DNA of 56,006 nt from positions 1 through 56,006 of the forward strand of contig CACYCE010000008.1 in NCBI GenBank assembly GCA_902772915.1, in the 5' to 3' direction. The notes below the pieces were generated by a model. That model had not been told where the DNA came from. It ran no database searches and saw only the letters and a program-made list of their open reading frames with translations. This stretch comes from an uncultured Erysipelotrichaceae bacterium. GTDB lineage: Bacteria > Bacillota_I > Bacilli_A > RFN20 > CAG-288. The first letter of the stretch is position 1. The number at the start of each line of letters is the position of its first letter. Shown here in pieces: positions 1 through 8,401 of this stretch. A program made the position numbers and the translations under genes.

Positions 1-879
1 AAATACGTCTCTTCTTCTTGTCATCAAGCTGGATCTTATGTCGATGATGAAGTTGTTAGATTCGACTTCACTTGTGATTCTAAACTTACTACTGAACAGA
101 GAAACGCTATCGAAAGGGAAGTTAATTTAGACATTTTAAAGCACATTCCTTGTACTACTCAGATTCTTCCTATTGAAGAAGCTAAGAAGACTGGAGCTAT
201 GCAACTATTTGGAGAAAAGTACGGTTCTGAAGTTAGAGTTGTCACATTCGGAGATGTCTCTAAAGAATTTTGTGCGGGAACTCACGTCAACAATACTTCA
301 GATATAGGAATATTTGTGATTACTGAAGAAACAGCTATTGCTGCTGGTATAAGAAGAATCACTGGTATGACTTCTTTAAAAGCTTACGAATATTTGAAGA
401 ATAAGGAAGAATCTTTAAACGATGTTGCTATATCTCTAGGTGTTAAATCAGCGAAAGAAATCCCCGCCAAATTGAAAGCTAACCAAAATGAGAAAGAAGA
501 ATTGAGCAAGAGAATTTCCTCTTTAGAAGGTGAATTAGTTTCTTTCAATAGAAATAACCTCATGAACTCTAAAATTGAATTAGGTGAATTCAATTTATAT
601 TATTCTGTAGTTGAAAATTTTACCCACGAACAAATGATTGATTTATTAAAATCCGTCAACGACGAAAATGGAGTAGTAATCTTGTTTAATAACTCTAAAG
701 ACAAAGGTCAGTTAGGTGTCTATTCTTCTTATTCTAAGAAGAAAGCAGGAGACTTAGTTAGACTTATTACCGCTAAATTAGATGGACATGGTGGAGGTAA
801 ACCCGACTTGGCTTTTGGTGGATACACCTCTATTAGTAAAGTTAATGATGTTGCATCTTGTTTAAAGGAAATAATCTAA
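1..879 (+). CDS. alaS: Alanyl-tRNA synthetase, C-terminal part (5' end outside window)
   Basis: The reading frame is open from base 1, so only the last 292 residues of a roughly 870-residue enzyme are present. AlaRS charges tRNA-Ala with alanine. The visible part carries the editing-domain zinc ligands: a cysteine/histidine stretch at the very start (CHQAGS, followed by VVRFDF) and the CAGTHV motif near residue 92. Behind them lie a coiled-coil segment (about residues 160-185) and the C-Ala region with the glycine-rich GHGGGKP motif near residue 263. The TAA stop overlaps the ATG of the next gene (TAATG), so ruvX is probably translated by coupling. In Bacillus alaS is likewise followed by ruvX and a DUF1292 gene, but with ireB between; ireB is absent here. 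Confidence 0.97.
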   Translation, partial: KYVSSSCHQAGSYVDDEVVRFDFTCDSKLTTEQRNAIEREVNLDILKHIPCTTQILPIEEAKKTGAMQLFGEKYGSEVRVVTFGDVSKEFCAGTHVNNTSDIGIFVITEETAIAAGIRRITGMTSLKAYEYLKNKEESLNDVAISLGVKSAKEIPAKLKANQNEKEELSKRISSLEGELVSFNRNNLMNSKIELGEFNLYYSVVENFTHEQMIDLLKSVNDENGVVILFNNSKDKGQLGVYSSYSKKKAGDLVRLITAKLDGHGGGKPDLAFGGYTSISKVNDVASCLKEII

Positions 880-1307
880 TGGATAATAAGAAACACATCT
901 ATTTAGGTTTAGATTTAGGTACTGTAACTTTAGGTGTATCTATATCTAGAACTGGTATTATCGCTTCAGGGTACGAAGAATTTAGATTTCCTTCTTGCGA
1001 GTGGCATATTCCTTTACAAGAGGTGGAGCGAATTGTTAAACTCGAAAAGGTGGATATCATTGTTCTTGGTCTACCTTTGAATATGGATGGAAGCGAATCC
1101 GAGATGAGTCAAAATGCTCGGAAATTTGGGAAGGAAATTAAAAACTTATTTCCTAAAATTAAAATCTATATGCAAGATGAAAGACTCTCATCTGTGGAAT
1201 CTAATTCTTACCTAATCGAAGGAGGAATCAGTCGTAAACACAGAAAGAAAGTCGTCGATAAGGTAGCCGCACAGGTGATATTAGAACGCTATTTAGAAAG
1301 AATGTAA
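879..1307 (+). CDS. ruvX: RuvX/YqgF family RNase H-fold nuclease (pre-16S rRNA processing)
   Basis: A 142-residue protein of the YqgF family, which trims the 5' end of pre-16S rRNA and has also been called a Holliday junction resolvase. Family motifs visible: GLDLGTVTLGV near the N-terminus (catalytic Asp), VLGLPLNMDG in the middle, the QDERLSS acidic motif and VDKVAAQVILERYL at the C-terminus. An in-frame TTG at 858 would add seven residues inside alaS. The ATG at 879 is preferred because it overlaps the alaS stop, has an AAAGGAA site about 10 bases upstream and gives the usual family length. Confidence 0.95.
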   Translation: MDNKKHIYLGLDLGTVTLGVSISRTGIIASGYEEFRFPSCEWHIPLQEVERIVKLEKVDIIVLGLPLNMDGSESEMSQNARKFGKEIKNLFPKIKIYMQDERLSSVESNSYLIEGGISRKHRKKVVDKVAAQVILERYLERM

Positions 1308-1318
1308 GGAGTTAAAAA

Positions 1319-1741
1319 ATGGCTAATCAAGAAAAAAGAGAAAAACGATATATCATCTTAACTGATGAACAAGGAGTCGATACTAAAGTCGAATTATTAT
1401 TCTCCATCTTTGAAGAAAAATCTAACGATCAATTTATTTATGTCGTCGATCCTAAAGATGATGGAGCGGTCATAGTTTTCAAGAGCGATAAAGATGGTAA
1501 TTTAGAAATGGTTACCGAAGAGAATTCCTCTCCTGAAGTTATGACTTTCGTCAGAGAAACTTTCGAAGCTTATCAACACGGCGAATTAGAATTTGTCGGT
1601 GATGAGGAAGAAGAAGGCGAAGAATGCTCTTGCGGTTGTGGTCATCATCACCACCATCATCACCATGAAGGCGAATGTTGTTGTGGAGATGATGAATGCG
1701 AATGCAAAGACGGAGACTGCGATTGCAAAGAAGATAAATAA
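1319..1741 (+). CDS. DUF1292 (YrzB-like) protein with His8/Cys-rich tail
   Basis: A 140-residue protein. Residues 1 to about 90 match the DUF1292 family found after ruvX in many Bacillota (RYIILTDEQG, LFSIFEE, YVVDPKDDGAVIVF); its function is unknown. After an acidic linker the tail (about residues 102-140) holds ten cysteines and eight consecutive histidines, mostly in CxC pairs, so it is a plausible metal-binding segment. The histidines mix CAT and CAC codons. The start ATG at 1319 lies 8 bases after an AAGGAG site and 11 bases after the ruvX stop, so it sits in the alaS-ruvX operon, closed by the terminator at 1753. The tail is treated separately in the findings. Confidence 0.88.
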   Translation: MANQEKREKRYIILTDEQGVDTKVELLFSIFEEKSNDQFIYVVDPKDDGAVIVFKSDKDGNLEMVTEENSSPEVMTFVRETFEAYQHGELEFVGDEEEEGEECSCGCGHHHHHHHHEGECCCGDDECECKDGDCDCKEDK

Positions 1742-1752
1742 ATTGTATTTAT

Positions 1753-1778
1753 AGCGAGATTTTATCTCGCTTTTTTTT
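1753..1778 (+). terminator. Rho-independent terminator of the alaS-ruvX operon
   Basis: A perfect 7-bp stem (AGCGAGA / TCTCGCT) with a 5-base loop is followed by eight T residues. Confidence 0.93.
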
Positions 1779-1790
1779 AGGGGAAAACAT

Positions 1791-2555
1791 ATGAAAATCA
1801 TCTCTTTTAACGTCAATGGTATCCGCGCGATACTTCAAAAGAATTTCATTGAAGATTTCAATAAGTTCGACGCTGATATCTTCTTTATTGAAGAAAGTAA
1901 ATACAGCGAAAATGAACATTTAAATTTTCCTTTTGAGCCGGAAGGATATTTCACTTACTGGACTGTCTCTAAATTGAGAAAAGGATATTCTGGAGTCACT
2001 TTATTTACTAAGAAAGAACCTATTTCTGTTCATTACGGCTTAAAAGAAGGCAAATACGATGAAGAAGGTAGACTCATCACTGCTGAATACGATAATTTCT
2101 TTTTTGTAGGGGCTTATGTACCTAATTCAGGTGAGGGATTGAAAAGATTAGATTTTCGTATGCAATTTGAAAATGATCTTCTTGAATATCTCAATGAATT
2201 GAAGAAGATTAAACCTGTTATTTACACTGGGGATTTAAATGTCGCTCACAATGAAATAGATATTAAGAATCCTCAAGCTAATATTCACAACGCAGGTTTT
2301 ACTAAAGAGGAAAGGGAAAAGTTTACTATTCTTTTATCTAATGGTTATATCGATACTTTTAGAAAACTCTATCCTCAAGAAGTTAAATATTCTTGGTGGT
2401 CTTATAGATTTAATGCTAGAGCTAATAATGCCGGATGGAGAATTGACTATTTCTTAGTTTCGGAAGATATTATTTCTAAAGTTAAAGATTCTAAGATTCA
2501 CAATGACATTTACGGCTCTGATCATTGTCCAATTGAATTAGATATTGATTTGTAA
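1791..2555 (+). CDS. exoA: Exodeoxyribonuclease III / AP endonuclease (ExoA type)
   Basis: A 254-residue endonuclease/exonuclease/phosphatase-fold enzyme that cuts DNA at abasic sites in base excision repair. Motifs: MKIISFNVNGIR at the N-terminus, the metal-binding glutamate in EESK, YVPNSGEGL, TGDLNVAHNEIDI (catalytic Asp/Asn), GWRIDYFLVS and the terminal GSDHCPI with the catalytic His. Length matches Bacillus ExoA. The ATG at 1791 follows a GGGGAAAA site just behind the preceding terminator, so the gene may rely on its own promoter or on read-through. Confidence 0.95.
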   Translation: MKIISFNVNGIRAILQKNFIEDFNKFDADIFFIEESKYSENEHLNFPFEPEGYFTYWTVSKLRKGYSGVTLFTKKEPISVHYGLKEGKYDEEGRLITAEYDNFFFVGAYVPNSGEGLKRLDFRMQFENDLLEYLNELKKIKPVIYTGDLNVAHNEIDIKNPQANIHNAGFTKEEREKFTILLSNGYIDTFRKLYPQEVKYSWWSYRFNARANNAGWRIDYFLVSEDIISKVKDSKIHNDIYGSDHCPIELDIDL

Positions 2556-2562
2556 AGTGTCA

Positions 2563-2591
2563 TTGATTTAGATTTTAATTATTTATATAAT
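2563..2591 (+). promoter_or_regulatory. Sigma-A type promoter for the T-box ileS transcript
   Basis: A -35 box TTGATT (2563-2568) and a perfect -10 box TATAAT (2586-2591) are spaced by 17 bases. The predicted start near 2598 is at the beginning of the T-box leader. Confidence 0.75.
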
Positions 2592-2597
2592 TAACGA

Positions 2598-2790
2598 GTA
2601 GCGATGATTAGACAAGTGCAATAGATTATCTTTATTTAAGCGAGCTGAGTATGGTGAAAGTCAGTTAAAGAAACTATAGATGCATATCACTAGGAGCGAA
2701 TATTATTAATTAAGTGCAAAGATTAAAGTTCTTTGAAGTGAGGTGGTACCGCGTTAAAAGCGTCCTCATAAAAGAGAACTTTTTTATTTT
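2598..2790 (+). promoter_or_regulatory. T-box riboswitch (isoleucine) upstream of ileS
   Basis: The T-box core AGGTGGTACCGCG is at 2741-2753. Stem I features lie at about 2640-2700, with AUC (Ile) followed by A at 2686-2688 as the probable specifier codon, matching the downstream isoleucyl-tRNA synthetase. The terminator pairs AAGTTCTTT (about 2726) with AAAGAGAACTT (2771-2781), followed by a T-run. Uncharged tRNA-Ile should favour the antiterminator and allow ileS transcription. Confidence 0.93.
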
Positions 2791-2807
2791 TTAGGAGAGG
2801 AATAAGT

Positions 2808-5522
2808 ATGGAACTAAAAAAATCGTTAAACATGTTTAAAGGTGACTTTCAAATGAAAGCTGATTTAGCTATTCACGAACCTGAATATGTTAAAAGATGG
2901 ACGAAAATGGATCTTTACAACAAGATGAGAATTAAAAGGGAAGGTTGTTTAGATTACTACCTTCACGATGGTCCTCCTTATGCTAATGGAGATATTCACT
3001 GCGGTCACGCATTAAATAAAATTGTCAAAGATGCTATTAATAGATATCAAGCTTTAAAAGGTTACCATATTACTTATATTCCTGGGTGGGATACTCACGG
3101 TCTTCCTATAGAAAACGCTTTAACTAAATCTGGAGTTAATAGGAAAGAAATTTCCGTGGCTGATTTTAGAAGACTCTGTATGAAATACGCCTATAAACAA
3201 GTCGATAAGCAAATGGCGCAATTTAAACGTTTAGGAGTCATCGGTGATTTTGATCACCCTTATATCACTTTAACTAAAGATTACGAAGCTGATGAAATTC
3301 ACGTTTTCTCTGAAATGGCTTTGAAAGGTTACATCTATAAGGGATTGAAACCTGTTGCTTGGTCACCTTCTTCAGAATGTGCTTTAGCTGAAGCTGAAAT
3401 TGAATATAAGGATGTTACCGCTAGAACAATCTATGTTAAATTCCAAGTAGAAGATGGGAAAGGTCTTTTAACTAAAGATGACTATTTCGTCATTTGGACT
3501 ACAACTCCTTGGACTATTCCCGCTGATACTTCTATCTGTTTAAATCCTAAGATGATTTACGGTTTGTATGAGACTGAAAAGGGAAGATTAATCTTCTTAG
3601 CGGATTTGAAAGACTCTTTAGTAAAAGAATTCGGCTTAGAAAGATGCGAATTAGTAAAAGAATTTACTGGTAAAGAATTAGAATACATCACTGTTAAGCA
3701 TCCTTTATATGAAAGAACTTCCTTAGTAATTAACGGCGACCACGTTACCGCTGATTCTGGTACTGGTTGTGTTCACACGGCTGGAGGTCACGGTTTAGAT
3801 GACTACAAAGTCTCTACTAAATATGGTTTACCTAATTTATGCCCTGTCGATGATAAAGGATATATGACTAAAGAAGCCGGTGAACAATTAGAAGGTTTAT
3901 TTTACGAAGAAGCTAATGATAAGGTTGTCGATATCTTAAACGAAGGTGGATATATCCTTTCTGAAAAGAAGATTGTTCACTCCTATCCTCACGATTGGAG
4001 AACTCATAAACCTGTTATTTTTAGAGCTACTCCTCAATGGTTCTGTTCAATTGCTAAATTTAGAAATGAAATTTTAGAAGAAATTGAAAAAATCTCCTTC
4101 AATCCTTCATGGGGTAAAGTTCGATTACATAACATGGTAGCTCAAAGAGAAGATTGGTGTATTTCTAGACAGAGAGCTTGGGGTGTACCTATTCCTATTA
4201 TCTACTGCGAAGATGGAACTCCTATTATTGAAAGAGAAGTCTTTGAACATATAGAAAAATTATTTAGAGAATTTGGATCCAATATTTGGTTTGAAAAAGA
4301 AGCTAGTGAATTGCTTCCTGAAGGATATAAGAACGAACATTCTCCTTCTAATAAGTTTACTAAAGAAAAAGATATTATGGATGTGTGGTTCGATTCAGGG
4401 TCTTCTTGGCTATCTTCAGATATCAATAGAAACGCACCTTATCCTGCTGATTTGTATTTTGAGGGAACTGACCAATATAGAGGTTGGTACAATTCTTCTT
4501 TAACTTTAGCGGTTGCTACTGGTCATAAATCTCCATTCAAAGCGATTTTAACTCATGGATTTATCGTTGATCAAAACGGTCAAAAATTCTCTAAATCCTT
4601 AGGAAATGGTATTGCTCCAGAAGATATTTACAATGTTTATGGTGCGGATATTTTAAGATTGTGGGCCGCTTCAATCGATTTCACTACTGCGGAAATTAAG
4701 ATTTCTGAAGATTTAATTAAGACTATTTCTGAATCTTATAGAAAGATTAGAAACACATTTAAATTCATGCTTTCTAACCTCTACGATTCTAGAGAAGATA
4801 AAGTTGATTTATCTAAACCTTATGAATATTCTCACCTCGATGAATTAGTCTTGGCTAAAGAAGCCGATATTATTAGACAAGTTGATGAAAAATTTGCTAA
4901 ACACGATCACATCGGTGCAGTCTCTTTAATTGAGAATTATATGATTAACGATCTATCTTCTTTCTATTTAGATTACGCTAAGGATATCTTGTATTGTGAT
5001 AGTATCGATTCATTAAGAAGAAAAGGTGTTCAACACGTTTTATATACTTTAGTTCACGATTTAGCTATCGTTTTATCTCCTGTACTTTGTTTTACTATGG
5101 AAGAAGTTTACGACCATATGCCTAACAAGAAAGAAGAATCTGTCGCTTTAGAGGATTTCCCTTCTAGAGAAGTTGATGAAAAGAAATTAGCGATGTACAA
5201 CTGTTTCATGGATATTAGATCTAAAGTCTTTAAGAAATTAGAAGAAGAGAGAGCTGATGGCTGTTTAGCTTCTAATACTGAAGCGGTAGTAAATTATTCT
5301 CCTTCTAAAGAAGAAAAAGAAACTTTAGATTACATCGGTGGTGAAATGGTCGCTAAAGCGTTAATTGTTTCTGAATTTAGTTATACTTCCAAGGAATTAG
5401 AAGTCACTAAATCTAACGGCGTTAAATGTGAAAGATGCTGGAATTATGTTACTTCTTATTCTCAAGATGATGAAGGTCACAACATTTGTCCTAGATGTAA
5501 GGAGGTTATTGAAGCAAAATAG
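2808..5522 (+). CDS. ileS: Isoleucyl-tRNA synthetase
   Basis: A 904-residue class I synthetase, the usual bacterial length. Signature motifs: PPYANGDIHCGH near residue 60 (HIGH box variant HCGH), the editing domain with TTPWT, WCISRQRAWGVP, DVWFDSGSSW, and KFSKSLGNG near residue 592 (KMSKS box). The C-terminal zinc finger is CERCW (about 873) plus CPRC (about 894). The ATG at 2808 has a GGAGAGG site 8 bases upstream, directly behind the T-box terminator. lspA starts within a few bases of the stop, giving an ileS-lspA-rluD operon; ileS and lspA are neighbours in many bacteria. Confidence 0.98.
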   Translation: MELKKSLNMFKGDFQMKADLAIHEPEYVKRWTKMDLYNKMRIKREGCLDYYLHDGPPYANGDIHCGHALNKIVKDAINRYQALKGYHITYIPGWDTHGLPIENALTKSGVNRKEISVADFRRLCMKYAYKQVDKQMAQFKRLGVIGDFDHPYITLTKDYEADEIHVFSEMALKGYIYKGLKPVAWSPSSECALAEAEIEYKDVTARTIYVKFQVEDGKGLLTKDDYFVIWTTTPWTIPADTSICLNPKMIYGLYETEKGRLIFLADLKDSLVKEFGLERCELVKEFTGKELEYITVKHPLYERTSLVINGDHVTADSGTGCVHTAGGHGLDDYKVSTKYGLPNLCPVDDKGYMTKEAGEQLEGLFYEEANDKVVDILNEGGYILSEKKIVHSYPHDWRTHKPVIFRATPQWFCSIAKFRNEILEEIEKISFNPSWGKVRLHNMVAQREDWCISRQRAWGVPIPIIYCEDGTPIIEREVFEHIEKLFREFGSNIWFEKEASELLPEGYKNEHSPSNKFTKEKDIMDVWFDSGSSWLSSDINRNAPYPADLYFEGTDQYRGWYNSSLTLAVATGHKSPFKAILTHGFIVDQNGQKFSKSLGNGIAPEDIYNVYGADILRLWAASIDFTTAEIKISEDLIKTISESYRKIRNTFKFMLSNLYDSREDKVDLSKPYEYSHLDELVLAKEADIIRQVDEKFAKHDHIGAVSLIENYMINDLSSFYLDYAKDILYCDSIDSLRRKGVQHVLYTLVHDLAIVLSPVLCFTMEEVYDHMPNKKEESVALEDFPSREVDEKKLAMYNCFMDIRSKVFKKLEEERADGCLASNTEAVVNYSPSKEEKETLDYIGGEMVAKALIVSEFSYTSKELEVTKSNGVKCERCWNYVTSYSQDDEGHNICPRCKEVIEAK

Positions 5523-5526
5523 TCCT

Positions 5527-6510
5527 ATGAAAAATAGCAGTAAATTAAAAGAGTATTGTATTTGGTTTGGTAAATCCTTCCTTTGGCTGATGCCTGTCTT
5601 ACTCGCTTTTGATATCTGGTCAAAATTAGGCGTGGAAGTTTTCTTATTCCAACAAGGCAAAGTATTAACTCTAATTCCTAATTTCTTCTATATCAGAGTT
5701 GCACACAATACTGGTGCAGCCTGGTCATTTGGCTCGGGTTATACAGTTTTATTAGCTTGGGTCTCTTTAGTTGCGGCCGTATTATTGATTGCCTTCTTAA
5801 CTTGGAAATTTAAAAAATTAAATTGGTGGTATAGAATCGCTTTATATCTAATTATCACTGGTTGCGTAGGTAATTTAATCGACAGAGCTTTCTCAGTAAT
5901 GGCTCCTACTTCTTTATACGGAAATGGTGTTATAGATTTCTTAGATTTCCACTTTGGTAATTATGTATTTCCGACTTTCAACCTCGCTGATTCTTATTTA
6001 GTTATTGGTTGTATAGTATTAATTATTGGCCTTATTGTTACTGAAGCTGTTTCTAATAAGAAAAATAAAGAAGATAATATCGAAGCTGAAGTTCTTTCGT
6101 CAGCTCAAAATGAATCTGCTTCTAACACCGATTTATCTTCTCAGAAAGAAACTAGAAATGATGAAGTTATCATTCCTGCTCCTGTAGAAGAAATTAAAGA
6201 AGAAACTTCTCAAGATGAAAAGTCTGAAGATAATAAAGATGAACAAACTTCAATAGAAAATAATGAAGAACAAGCTCCTAATGAAGAAAAAGTTAGTAAG
6301 CCTATTCTCGAAGAAAAATCAGAAGAATCTAAATCTGTTGAGGAACCTGTTAAAGAAGAAACTCAAACTGTAAAAGAAAATAATAAAAAGCCTAAAGCTA
6401 AGAGCAAACCTAAAACTTCTTCTAAAAAAGAACCTGTAAAAAGAGAAGTTGTCGTTATTAAAACTACTAAGCCTAAAACTAAATCTTCTAAAAAAGGAAA
6501 GACTAAATAA
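5527..6510 (+). CDS. lspA: Lipoprotein signal peptidase II with long charged C-terminal tail
   Basis: LspA cleaves signal peptides of diacylated prolipoproteins in the membrane. Residues 1 to about 178 are the four-helix peptidase, with the FDIWSK, VAHNTGAAWSFG, GNLIDR and FNLADS motifs that carry the two catalytic aspartates. Residues 178-327 are a low-complexity tail, first Glu-rich and then Lys-rich, roughly doubling the family length. The start is uncertain. ATG 5527 lies 4 bases after the ileS stop but 21 bases from the AAGGAGG site at 5499-5505. An in-frame TTG at 5509 is only 3 bases from that site and would add six residues. Lipoproteins at 12574 and 38041 are plausible substrates. 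Confidence 0.93.
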   Translation: MKNSSKLKEYCIWFGKSFLWLMPVLLAFDIWSKLGVEVFLFQQGKVLTLIPNFFYIRVAHNTGAAWSFGSGYTVLLAWVSLVAAVLLIAFLTWKFKKLNWWYRIALYLIITGCVGNLIDRAFSVMAPTSLYGNGVIDFLDFHFGNYVFPTFNLADSYLVIGCIVLIIGLIVTEAVSNKKNKEDNIEAEVLSSAQNESASNTDLSSQKETRNDEVIIPAPVEEIKEETSQDEKSEDNKDEQTSIENNEEQAPNEEKVSKPILEEKSEESKSVEEPVKEETQTVKENNKKPKAKSKPKTSSKKEPVKREVVVIKTTKPKTKSSKKGKTK

Positions 6511-7424
6511 TGAATAAATTCGTTTCTAAAGAAGAAGGTAGATTAGATGTTATTCTTTCTCAAGAATTGAACATTTCTCGTGCTCAAGCTCAAAAAATCA
6601 TTAAAAATGGTGTTAAAGTTAATTCTAAAATTGCTTCTAAATCTGGTTACGCTGTTTTTAATGGAGACGAAATTGAATATGAAGAAATTGAAATAGAAGA
6701 GAATAAATTCACTCCCAGCGATATTCAATTAGATATTATCTATGAAGATGAGGATATATTAGTAATCAATAAACCTCGTGGTTTAGTTGTTCATCCTGCT
6801 CCAGGTCATCATTGTGATACTTTAGCTAATGGTTTAGCTTATAAATTCAACAATGAAGAATTAGAAGAAGATGAAGAATTTAGAATGGGGATTGTTCATA
6901 GAATTGACAAGGATACTTCCGGTTTATTAGTCGTGGCTAAAAATAGTCAAAGTAAAGAATTCTTATCTAACCAAATTTCTCAACATTTAGTTAAAAGAGA
7001 ATATATCTGCTTAGCTACAGGAATATTTAAAGATCAAAAATTTAGAGTTGAAGCTCCTATTGCGAGAAATCCTTTTCAAAGAAAAATGATGTCAGTTGAT
7101 GTAAAAAATGGTAAAAGCGCTATAACTCACTTTGAGGTTATTAAGCAATTTTCTTCTTTAGCCTTATTAAAGTGCGATTTAGAAACCGGAAGAACTCATC
7201 AAATCAGAGTTCATCTTTCTTACATTAAGCATCCTATAGTAGGAGATAAAGTTTACGGTCTTAAAAATGATTTTGGATGTAAAAAAGGTCAACTTCTACA
7301 TGCCTATAAATTAACCTTAACTCATCCTCGCAGTTTAAAAGAGATGACATTCTTAGCCCCTCTAGATGATTATTTCAAAGAGAGTTTAGAGAGATTAGTA
7401 GGAACTAGTAATATCGATTATTAA
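6510..7424 (+). CDS. rluD: RluD-type 23S rRNA pseudouridine synthase
   Basis: A 304-residue RluA/RluD family enzyme. An N-terminal S4 RNA-binding domain (RLDVILSQELNISRAQAQKII, residues 11-31) precedes the catalytic domain with HRIDKDTSGLLVVAK near residue 130, where the Asp is the nucleophile, and GRTHQIRVH near residue 230. Which uridines it modifies cannot be told from sequence. Its ATG overlaps the lspA TAA (TAATG). lspA-rluD linkage is common in Bacillota. The 3' end overlaps the convergent rnhC gene by four bases. Confidence 0.95.
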   Translation: MNKFVSKEEGRLDVILSQELNISRAQAQKIIKNGVKVNSKIASKSGYAVFNGDEIEYEEIEIEENKFTPSDIQLDIIYEDEDILVINKPRGLVVHPAPGHHCDTLANGLAYKFNNEELEEDEEFRMGIVHRIDKDTSGLLVVAKNSQSKEFLSNQISQHLVKREYICLATGIFKDQKFRVEAPIARNPFQRKMMSVDVKNGKSAITHFEVIKQFSSLALLKCDLETGRTHQIRVHLSYIKHPIVGDKVYGLKNDFGCKKGQLLHAYKLTLTHPRSLKEMTFLAPLDDYFKESLERLVGTSNIDY

Positions 7425-8341
7425 TTGATATCTTTATAATTTCTAAATAAATGTTTAACATACGGGTCGAGATATTCTTTCCCGTATTTTTTTATTAATT
7501 TATTGTAAACTAAATCGACTTTAGCCCCGGCTCCTTTAGGAATAGTCATTCCTAATTCCGCTTCCATCTGTCTCCAATCTTGGAGAAAGTAGAATCTCGC
7601 TAATATAGAGCTAGTTGCAACAGAAGGGTAGTACGATTCTCCTGAAGTGTGGAAAATCAAAGGAGAAGAGATAATTTGATCTTTACAATAACGCCTGTAT
7701 ATACCTTCCTTTTCAAATTGATCTATATATACGGGAACAGTATCTTTTATATGATATTTTTCAATTAGTTTCTTATGGGCGAAATTGTGAGCTGTAGCTA
7801 ACATCATGTGAGTAGAGTAGCCTAATTTATCTAATTCATCCATCTTTAGAGGAGTTATTTTAACTACGTGTTTTTTAATTTTATGATCCAATAATTTCTG
7901 ACCTATTTCTTCGATTTTAGAATCATTTAATTTTTTAGAATCTTTCACACCTAAACTTTCGACAAATTTAACATCATCAGGAGTCAAGAAAGTAGCGCAT
8001 ATGTACATACCTAAAAAGAAATCACCTACCCCTACTTCATCAGAGCCGATTTGATAAGATAAATCCTCCCATTTAGCGTTTACTTTATTTTGCTTAACAG
8101 GTTCAGGTATCTCTTTAAAGAATATCTTCGCTTCAATTTTAATCTTCTCTAAATTACCTGCAAAAACGACAGTAAAAAGATCCTTAGAGGAAGTCTTATA
8201 ACCATTAATTTTAATTTTATCGTGAGTTTCAGTAGCAAAAATATCGTAAGGTCTTTTCTCATCTTTAATCTCTTTAGCATCGTAGAAATCCATGATGAGT
8301 TTGATAGTAGATTCGTCAGTTTTAAATTTTAAATAATCCAT
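7421..8341 (-). CDS. rnhC: Ribonuclease HIII
   Basis: A 306-residue RNase H type 2 family enzyme that removes RNA from RNA-DNA hybrids. The long N-terminal TBP-like region (about residues 1-85) separates RNase HIII from RNase HII. The catalytic domain begins with IGSDEVGVGDFFLG near residue 92, followed by GVKDSKKL and YIDQF. It lies on the minus strand, divergent from mutS2 across a 60-base gap and convergent with rluD. rnhC-mutS2 proximity is also seen in Bacillus. Confidence 0.95.
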   Translation of the reverse strand: MDYLKFKTDESTIKLIMDFYDAKEIKDEKRPYDIFATETHDKIKINGYKTSSKDLFTVVFAGNLEKIKIEAKIFFKEIPEPVKQNKVNAKWEDLSYQIGSDEVGVGDFFLGMYICATFLTPDDVKFVESLGVKDSKKLNDSKIEEIGQKLLDHKIKKHVVKITPLKMDELDKLGYSTHMMLATAHNFAHKKLIEKYHIKDTVPVYIDQFEKEGIYRRYCKDQIISSPLIFHTSGESYYPSVATSSILARFYFLQDWRQMEAELGMTIPKGAGAKVDLVYNKLIKKYGKEYLDPYVKHLFRNYKDIN

Positions 8342-8374
8342 CTTTGCTGCTTTTATACTAAATATACATATTAA

Positions 8375-8383
8375 TGATACAAT
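8375..8383 (+). promoter_or_regulatory. Extended -10 promoter of mutS2
   Basis: TGATACAAT is an extended -10 element (TGnTACAAT) 18 bases before the mutS2 ATG. No convincing -35 box is visible. The 60-base rnhC-mutS2 gap must also hold the divergent rnhC promoter. Confidence 0.5.
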
Positions 8384-8401
8384 ATTTAGGGAAAATTTAT
8401 T

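Noticed and set aside
1644-1668. Run of eight histidine codons read as an engineered His-tag or vector sequence
   Set aside because: It mixes CAT and CAC codons, lies in the middle of a natural acidic/Cys-rich tail and is followed by more coding sequence and a native terminator.
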